Of a stretch of DNA of 64,000 bases, positions 59,059-64,000 are shown one piece after another. Where the stretch lies: contig NC_011894.1 in assembly GCF_000022085.1 (NCBI RefSeq), forward strand, positions 1 to 64,000, written 5' to 3'. The notes below the pieces were generated by a model, which was given only the letters and a program-made list of their open reading frames with translations, made no database searches and was not told where the DNA came from. Both the position numbers and the translations under genes were made by a program. Source of the stretch: Methylobacterium nodulans ORS 2060. Its GTDB lineage: Bacteria > Pseudomonadota > Alphaproteobacteria > Rhizobiales > Beijerinckiaceae. Each line of letters starts with the position of its first letter. Position 1 is the first letter of the stretch.

Positions 59059-60453
59059 CTATGTGGGGTCTCCCGCCGCTTCCGTGAACGCGGCGAAGAT
59101 GCGCTCCGCCTTGGTCAGCGTCTCCTCGTACTCGGCGACGGGGTCGGAGAGGAGCGTGATGCCGCCGCCCGCCTGCAGCACGGCCTCGCGCTCGTCCATG
59201 AACACCGTGCGGATCGCGATGTTGGTGTCCATGCGGCCGTCGAAGCCGATCCAGCCGATGTTGCCGCAGTAGAGTTCCCGCGCATCACCCTCGATCTCCG
59301 TGATGATGTCCATGGCGCGCAGCTTCGGGGCGCCGGTGATCGAGCCGCCCGGAAAGGTCGCGGCGAGGAGATCGAGGGCATCGGCGCCCGCGCGCAGGCG
59401 TCCCGTGACCACCGAGACGAGATGGTGCACGCCCGCATAGGTCTCCAGGCCGCAGAGCGTCGGGACGCTCACGCTGTGCGGCTCGCAGATCCGCGACAGG
59501 TCGTTGCGCAGGAGATCGACGATCATGACGTTCTCCGCCCGCTCCTTGTCGCTGGCGAGAAGCGCCTCCGCCCGGGCCCGGTCCTCGGCCGGATCGGGCG
59601 AGCGGGGCGCGGTGCCCTTGATCGGCCGCGTCTCGACCTGCCGCCCGTCGAGGCGCAGGAAGCGCTCGGGCGAGCTCGACGCCACCTTGAGCCGTCCGAA
59701 ATCGAGATAGGCCGCGAAGGTCGCGGCGTTGCGCGCCCGCAGGCGGCGGTAGAAGGCGAAGGCGTCGAAGCCGGGCGGCAGCGCGGCGGTGAAGCGCTGG
59801 GCGATGTTCGCCTGGTAGATGTCGCCGGCCCGGATATAGGCGCGCACCCGCTCGACCGCCGCGGCGTAGGATTCGGCCGAGAAGTTCGAGCGCCACGCCA
59901 GGGGCGGAACGCTCCGGGGACGGGCGACCGGTTCGGGACCCGCGAGGAGAGCCTCCCAGGCGTCGAGACAGGCCAGGGCGTGCCGCTCGCGGGCCGGCCC
60001 CCGCGTCTCCGGGAAGCCCGTCGCGACGAGGTGGCAGGTCTCCTCCCGGTGGTCCCAGGCGACCAGAGTGCCGTAGAGGTTCAGGGCGATGTCGTCGCAC
60101 AGGCTGGCGCGCCGCGGCGGCACGGCTACGCGCTCGAGGCTCTGCCCGAAATCATAGGCCAGATAGCCGATGGCGCCGCCCTGGAAGGGCGGCAGCCCGG
60201 GCAGGGGCTCGGCCCGGTAGGGCGCGAGCAGGCGCCGCAGCGCCGCAAGCGGTGCGCCTTCGAGGGGAGCGCCATCGCGGAAAGCCCGTCCGCCGCGGAC
60301 CTCGAAGCGCAGGAAGGGATCGGCCGCGAGGTAGGAATAGCGCCCGAGCTCCGGGTGGCGCATGGCGCTGTCGAGAAAGGCGAGGCCCGGCCGGCCCTGC
60401 AGGCGCGCGGCGGCCGCGATCGGGTCGAGGAAGGGAATGGGCCGGGTCCACAT
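59059..60453 (-). CDS. pabB: Aminodeoxychorismate synthase component I
   Basis: Chorismate-using enzyme making aminodeoxychorismate with ammonia from PabA. It is 464 aa. The family's catalytic Lys lies in RPIKGTAPRS near 275 (Lys rather than the Ala of anthranilate synthase), and SITGAPKLRAMDIITEIEG is intact. First gene of pabB-pabA-pabC, with a 103-bp gap before pabA. Confidence 0.93.
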   Translation of the reverse strand: MWTRPIPFLDPIAAAARLQGRPGLAFLDSAMRHPELGRYSYLAADPFLRFEVRGGRAFRDGAPLEGAPLAALRRLLAPYRAEPLPGLPPFQGGAIGYLAYDFGQSLERVAVPPRRASLCDDIALNLYGTLVAWDHREETCHLVATGFPETRGPARERHALACLDAWEALLAGPEPVARPRSVPPLAWRSNFSAESYAAAVERVRAYIRAGDIYQANIAQRFTAALPPGFDAFAFYRRLRARNAATFAAYLDFGRLKVASSSPERFLRLDGRQVETRPIKGTAPRSPDPAEDRARAEALLASDKERAENVMIVDLLRNDLSRICEPHSVSVPTLCGLETYAGVHHLVSVVTGRLRAGADALDLLAATFPGGSITGAPKLRAMDIITEIEGDARELYCGNIGWIGFDGRMDTNIAIRTVFMDEREAVLQAGGGITLLSDPVAEYEETLTKAERIFAAFTEAAGDPT

Positions 60454-60503
60454 CGCACCCTGATAGCCGAGGGCGCGCGGGGCGGGAAAGCCGACAGAAG
60501 GTC

Positions 60504-60532
60504 CGGACGGCGGGAGCCCGCCCCGCCGTCCG
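60504..60532. terminator. Terminator between the ABC importer and pabB
   Basis: Perfect 11-bp stem CGGACGGCGGG / CCCGCCGTCCG with a 7-base loop. It lies 42 bp past the binding-protein gene's end, upstream of pabB on the minus strand. Both flanks have only short T runs. Confidence 0.5.
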
Positions 60533-60574
60533 AGGCGCCGTTACTTTTCCGTCAGCCGCCCTGGCGGCCGGTGC

Positions 60575-61591
60575 TCAGCTCCCCGCCCGCTCGCGAAGGG
60601 CGGGAATGAACAGGTCCGTCCAGGCGGCCGGCTTCGTCTTGATGATGCCGACGCGGTGCATGAAGGTCGCGAATTCCATGATGCCGGTCGGGGTCGACGA
60701 GAACCGGCTGTCGGGGTCGTCCAGCATCGGCCGGACCTCCTCGGGCGTCACCTTCACCTTCGAGGCGCGGGCGAAGATCTCGGCCGTCTCGGCCTTGTTC
60801 TCCTGGATGAAGGCGTTGGCCTGATCGAGGGCGTCCAGGAAGGCCTGGGTGAGCTTCGGGTTGGCCTCGGTGAAGCGCTTGAGGGCGAAGACCACGTCGA
60901 GGGTGATCGGGCCGAAGACCTCGGACGCCTTGAGGATGGTGCGGATCTTCGGGTCCGCGCGCTCGACCTGGGTGAAGGGCGGCGAGGCGAAATGGGCCAC
61001 GATCTCGGTCTTGCCCGACAGGAGCGCCGCAACCGCCTCCGGATGCGGCAGCCCGACCGTGCTCGCATCGAGCTTGCCGTAGTTCTCCGGCCCGAACTGC
61101 TTGGCGACCGCCATCTGCAGGACGACCGCGGCGAGCGAGGTCTTGATTCCCGGGATCGCGATCTTGTCCTTGGGCGTGAAGTCGGCGAGCGACTTGATCT
61201 CGGCCTTGTTGACGTTGAGGTCGAGCGCCGTGGTGGACATGCCCGAGACGCCGATCACCTCGGTCTTCGGGCTGCCGCGCCCCTTGGACCAGAGGGCGAG
61301 GAAGCCCGGCGCGCCGGTCCCGGCGATGTCGAGGGAGCCCGCGATCATGGCGTCGTTGATGACGTTGCCGCCGTCGAGGGTGAGCCAGGTCACCTTCACG
61401 TCCCCGAGGCCGGCTTTGGCCGCCTGGGCCTCCAGGAACTTCTTCTCCTGCATGACGAAGAGCGGCAGGTAGAGGATGCCGTAGCCCTTCGAGATGCGCA
61501 CCTCCGAGACCTCGGCCCGCAGCGGCATCGTCGCGAGGCCGAGCGCGATCGCGGCGCCAGCGGCGAGCCTCAGCCATTTCTGTCCCAACAT
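60575..61591 (-). CDS. ABC importer substrate-binding protein (NitT/TauT type)
   Basis: 338-aa periplasmic binding protein with a signal peptide (residues 1-26, LAAGAAIALGLATMPLRA). The mature part begins VRISKGYGILYLPLFVMQEKK, and includes GDIAGTGAPGFLALW-like ligand loops, typical of nitrate/sulfonate/taurine binders. The ligand cannot be predicted. Last gene of the transporter operon (ATPase, permease, binding protein). Confidence 0.88.
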   Translation of the reverse strand: MLGQKWLRLAAGAAIALGLATMPLRAEVSEVRISKGYGILYLPLFVMQEKKFLEAQAAKAGLGDVKVTWLTLDGGNVINDAMIAGSLDIAGTGAPGFLALWSKGRGSPKTEVIGVSGMSTTALDLNVNKAEIKSLADFTPKDKIAIPGIKTSLAAVVLQMAVAKQFGPENYGKLDASTVGLPHPEAVAALLSGKTEIVAHFASPPFTQVERADPKIRTILKASEVFGPITLDVVFALKRFTEANPKLTQAFLDALDQANAFIQENKAETAEIFARASKVKVTPEEVRPMLDDPDSRFSSTPTGIMEFATFMHRVGIIKTKPAAWTDLFIPALRERAGS

Positions 61592-61653
61592 CGGTCGTTT
61601 CCTCGTGAGTGTCGTTGAAGATTTGGCAGGAGGGCGGCGCGAGCCGCCCATCC

Positions 61654-62532
61654 TCAATGCTGCATGCCCCAGCGCCGGATCGTCCGCTTCTCGATATTGG
61701 CGAAGACCACGTTCTCGACGAAGAGGCCGATCAGGATCACGGTGAACAGGCCCGCAAAGACGTTGGTGGTCTCGAGCGCGTTGCGGTTCTCGAAAATGTA
61801 CCAGCCGAGGCCGCCCGAGCCCGAGGAGACGCCGAAGACGAGTTCTGCCGCGATCAGCGTGCGCCACGCGAAGGCCCAGCCGACCTTGAGGCCGGTGAGG
61901 ATCGACGGGAAGGCCGCCGGGATCAGGATCGCGCGCACCAGCCGCAGGTTGCGCAGGCCGTAGTTCAGCCCGACCATCCGCAGGGTGTTGGAGACCGAGC
62001 GGAAGCCCGCATGGGTGTTGAGGGCGATCGCCCACAGCACCGAATGCACGAGGACGAAGACCACGCTGCCCTGGCCGAGACCGAACCAGATCAGGGCGAG
62101 CGGCAGGAGCGCGATCGCCGGAAGCGGGTTGAACATCGCCGTCAGGGTCTCGAGCAGGTCGGTGCCGATGCGCGAGCCGATGGCGATCGTGGTGAGGATT
62201 GCGGCGAGCGCGATGCCGATGCCGTAGCCGATGGCGAGGGTCTGCAGCGAGATCAGCGCCTTGGCGGGGATCTCGCCGCTCAGGATCGCGGTCCCGAACG
62301 CCTCGACGGTGGCCGAGAAGGTCGGGAACAGGAGCGGGTTGTCGAGCCAGCGGCCGTACACCTCCCAGAGCACGGCGAGGGTGGCGAGCACCGCGCATTT
62401 GCGCAGCCAGCCCTGCCGGTAGAGGAGTTCCGGCAGCGACAGGCGCTGCTCGACGGTGATCGCGCCGGCCGCGGAGGTCTCGCGCAGGATCTCGGGCCGG
62501 CGGTCGAGACCGAGGGTGGAAGCGGTGGTCAT
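61654..62532 (-). CDS. ABC importer permease (NitT/TauT type)
   Basis: 292 aa, about six membrane segments. The ATPase-contact loop has FRSVSNTLRMVGLNYGLRNLRLVRAILIPAAFPSILTGLK, the usual pattern. ATG 62532 starts MTTASTLGLDRRPEIL; upstream sequence is the R4 repeat. It is separated from the ATPase gene by 189 bp holding R4 copy 2, which is unusual for a co-operonic permease. Confidence 0.9.
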   Translation of the reverse strand: MTTASTLGLDRRPEILRETSAAGAITVEQRLSLPELLYRQGWLRKCAVLATLAVLWEVYGRWLDNPLLFPTFSATVEAFGTAILSGEIPAKALISLQTLAIGYGIGIALAAILTTIAIGSRIGTDLLETLTAMFNPLPAIALLPLALIWFGLGQGSVVFVLVHSVLWAIALNTHAGFRSVSNTLRMVGLNYGLRNLRLVRAILIPAAFPSILTGLKVGWAFAWRTLIAAELVFGVSSGSGGLGWYIFENRNALETTNVFAGLFTVILIGLFVENVVFANIEKRTIRRWGMQH

Positions 62533-62577
62533 GGCGTGTCTCTCCCTGGCTCCTCGTCGCGGCGAGGAGCGGTCTTC

Positions 62578-62716
62578 TACCAACGGTCATTTTCATGTGA
62601 CCGTTGGTTCCGCTCTCGAATTGTCGCCAAGCCAAAGGCTTGGCATCGACAATTCGAGATGGATCAACGGCCCGCTGCGTCAGCCCCTGCTGCGTCAGCA
62701 GCCTGGGCCGTTGGTA
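62578..62716. repeat. R4 inverted-ended repeat, copy 2
   Basis: 139 bp with ends TACCAACGG and CCGTTGGTA as perfect inverted repeats. The inner stem CTCGAATTGTC / GACAATTCGAG surrounds the hairpin GCCAAGCC-AAA-GGCTTGGC. Compared with 34868-34989 it carries a short duplicated CTGCGTCAGC block. It lies inside the transporter operon, between the ATPase stop and the permease start. Confidence 0.78.
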
Positions 62717-62721
62717 TCCAT

Positions 62722-63495
62722 TCAAGCGAAGAGCATGTCGTTGATGCGGGCTTCGAGGGCGCCCTGGGCGGCGGTGCCGAGCTCGGACGGCGCGAGGCTG
62801 TTCAGCTCCGCCCTGACCTGGCCCGGATGGGGCGAGAGCAGCAGGATGCGCGTCCCGACCTTGATCGCCTCCTCGATGGAATGGGTGACGAACAGGACCG
62901 TGAAGCGGGTGTCCTCCCACAGCCGGAGCAGCTCGTCCTGCATCTTGCGGCGGGTGAGCGCGTCGAGCGCCGCGAAGGGCTCGTCCATGAGCAGGATGTC
63001 GGGCTCCATCGCCATGCCGCGGGCGATCGCGACGCGCTGCTTCATGCCGCCCGACAGCATGTGCGGGTAGGAATCGGCGAATTTCGCGAGGCCGACCTTC
63101 TCGATATAGGCCATCGCCCGGTCCATGGCCTCAGGCCCGGAGGCCCGGCCGCTCGCGGTCAGCGCGAAGGCGACGTTCTGCTTGACGGTCTTCCAGGGCA
63201 GGAGCTGGTCGAATTCCTGAAAAACCATCATGCGGTCGGGGCCGGGCTCGCTGACCTTGCGGCCCTTCAGCCGGATCTCACCCTCGACGGGGGTCAGATA
63301 GCCGCCGATCGCCTTGAGCAGGGTCGATTTCCCGCAGCCCGAAGGCCCGAGCAGGATGTAGCGGTCGCCGGGCAGCACCTCGAAATCCACCCGGTAGGTC
63401 GCGGTGACGAGGTGATCGCTGGTCTTGTACTGGAGCGTGACGCCCTGGACCGAGAGCAGCGGCTCCGGGACGAGGCTCGGGCGTGCGTTCATCAT
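62722..63495 (-). CDS. ABC importer ATPase (NitT/TauT type)
   Basis: 257-aa ATPase powering the importer. Walker [10 protein letters not shown] at 50-58, signature LSGGMKQR near 147, Walker [18 protein letters not shown] near 167, and switch His in FVTHSIEEA. First gene of the operon on the minus strand, ATG 63495 or 63492 (MM). Divergent from a response-regulator gene 116 bp away. Confidence 0.93.
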   Translation of the reverse strand: MMNARPSLVPEPLLSVQGVTLQYKTSDHLVTATYRVDFEVLPGDRYILLGPSGCGKSTLLKAIGGYLTPVEGEIRLKGRKVSEPGPDRMMVFQEFDQLLPWKTVKQNVAFALTASGRASGPEAMDRAMAYIEKVGLAKFADSYPHMLSGGMKQRVAIARGMAMEPDILLMDEPFAALDALTRRKMQDELLRLWEDTRFTVLFVTHSIEEAIKVGTRILLLSPHPGQVRAELNSLAPSELGTAAQGALEARINDMLFA

Positions 63496-63611
63496 GGAAC
63501 CTCCCTTGAGGAATTCTTCTCACCCGCTTGGCCGGGCGTTGGCCGCTGATGTAGGCTGGAAACCTGTTGCCAACCTGACAGAACGGGGCTGGGGAGGGAG
63601 AGCGCGGCCCG

Positions 63612-64000
63612 ATGCGGATCCTGCTCGTGGAGGATACGCAGGACGTCGGCGAGGCCATCGTGGCGCGCCTGCGGACGCTCGGCCACGCGGTCGACTGGGA
63701 GCGCGACGGGGCAATGGGCGACGCGGTGCTGGAGGTCCAGCCCTACGACCTCGTGATCCTCGACGTGAACCTGCCGGGGCTCGACGGCTTTGCCATCCTG
63801 AAGCGGATGCGGGCGCGCCGGGGCCGCACGCCCGTCCTCGTCCTCACCGCCCGCTCCGAGGTCGACGACCGGGTCGGCGCCCTCGATCTCGGCGCCGACG
63901 ACTATCTCGTGAAGCCCTTCGATTTTCGCGAGCTGGAGGCCCGGGTGCGGGCGCTGCTGCGGCGGCACAGCGGGCATGCCGACAACGCCATCGCGTGCGG
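63612..64000 (+). CDS. OmpR-family response regulator (cut by window end)
   Basis: Receiver domain complete: acidic pair in LLVEDTQDVG, phospho-acceptor Asp51 in LVILDVNLPG, switch Thr in VLTARSEVDDR, and Lys in DDYLVKPFDFRELEARVR. The start of the linker to the DNA-binding domain is visible (LLRRHSGHADN). GGAGGGAGAGC precedes ATG 63612. A DNA-binding domain is expected beyond the window. Confidence 0.88.
   Translation, partial: MRILLVEDTQDVGEAIVARLRTLGHAVDWERDGAMGDAVLEVQPYDLVILDVNLPGLDGFAILKRMRARRGRTPVLVLTARSEVDDRVGALDLGADDYLVKPFDFRELEARVRALLRRHSGHADNAIAC

Overview
This window looks like the start of the main chromosome of a Methylobacterium-type alphaproteobacterium (Hyphomicrobiales), with numbering begun at dnaA. 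By eye G+C is about 70%. The opening block is dnaA-dnaN-recF. Ethylmalonyl-CoA pathway genes (meaA/ecm and ccr) lie side by side, and an oxalyl-CoA synthetase sits with a PanE2-type oxalyl-CoA reductase. The same short palindromic repeats recur through the gaps. The genus call rests on gene content and protein resemblance only; no search was run.

Layout. 1-4,049: dnaA, dnaN, recF. 4,050-4,707: a palindromic repeat element abutting a decayed vapBC toxin-antitoxin remnant. 4,708-10,046: recQ, then a TonB-dependent siderophore receptor with a PepSY membrane protein. 10,128-14,507: purL, bolA, a DUF29 gene, monothiol glutaredoxin, and a thioredoxin-reductase-like flavoprotein. 14,508-20,654: two tiny ORFs, a membrane-anchored coiled-coil protein, an M3 oligopeptidase, an extensin-like protein and an L,D-transpeptidase. 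20,817-23,692: a YehZ/Y/W-type osmoprotectant importer without its ATPase gene. 23,918-30,090: a receiver-only response regulator, a zinc-ribbon protein, yraN, rsmI, an LppC-like lipoprotein, hemW, a YkgJ-type protein and an acyl-CoA thioesterase. 30,447-36,513: a caspase-like protein, rpoZ, the bifunctional (p)ppGpp enzyme rsh, pyrE and a NYN-domain protein. 36,708-38,647: a sugar epimerase and a WecA/MraY-type glycosyltransferase. 38,939-42,596: divergent meaA and ccr. 42,670-50,373: a LuxR-type regulator, leuD, a lytic transglycosylase, a CynX-like MFS carrier, htpG and a DnaQ-like exonuclease. 50,375-55,162: a cNMP/CBS/DUF294 protein, MaoC, a MATE exporter and its divergent MarR regulator. 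54,826-57,411: the oxalate pair. 57,500-60,453: pabC, pabA, pabB for p-aminobenzoate. 60,575-63,495: a NitT/TauT-type ABC importer. 63,612 to the end: the 5' part of an OmpR-family response regulator.

How genes work together. MeaA and Ccr are consecutive-pathway enzymes of glyoxylate regeneration from acetyl-CoA. The oxalate pair would feed glyoxylate from oxalate into the same pool. rpoZ-rsh is the usual stringent-response neighbourhood, and purL-bolA-grxD the usual iron-sulfur/glutaredoxin neighbourhood, here split by a DUF29 gene.

The most unusual content is non-coding. At least five families of structured repeats (about 41 to 252 bp) occupy the gaps. They often touch a stop codon, and one sits against a broken vapBC locus. 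No tRNA, rRNA, CRISPR array, complete insertion sequence or prophage was seen.
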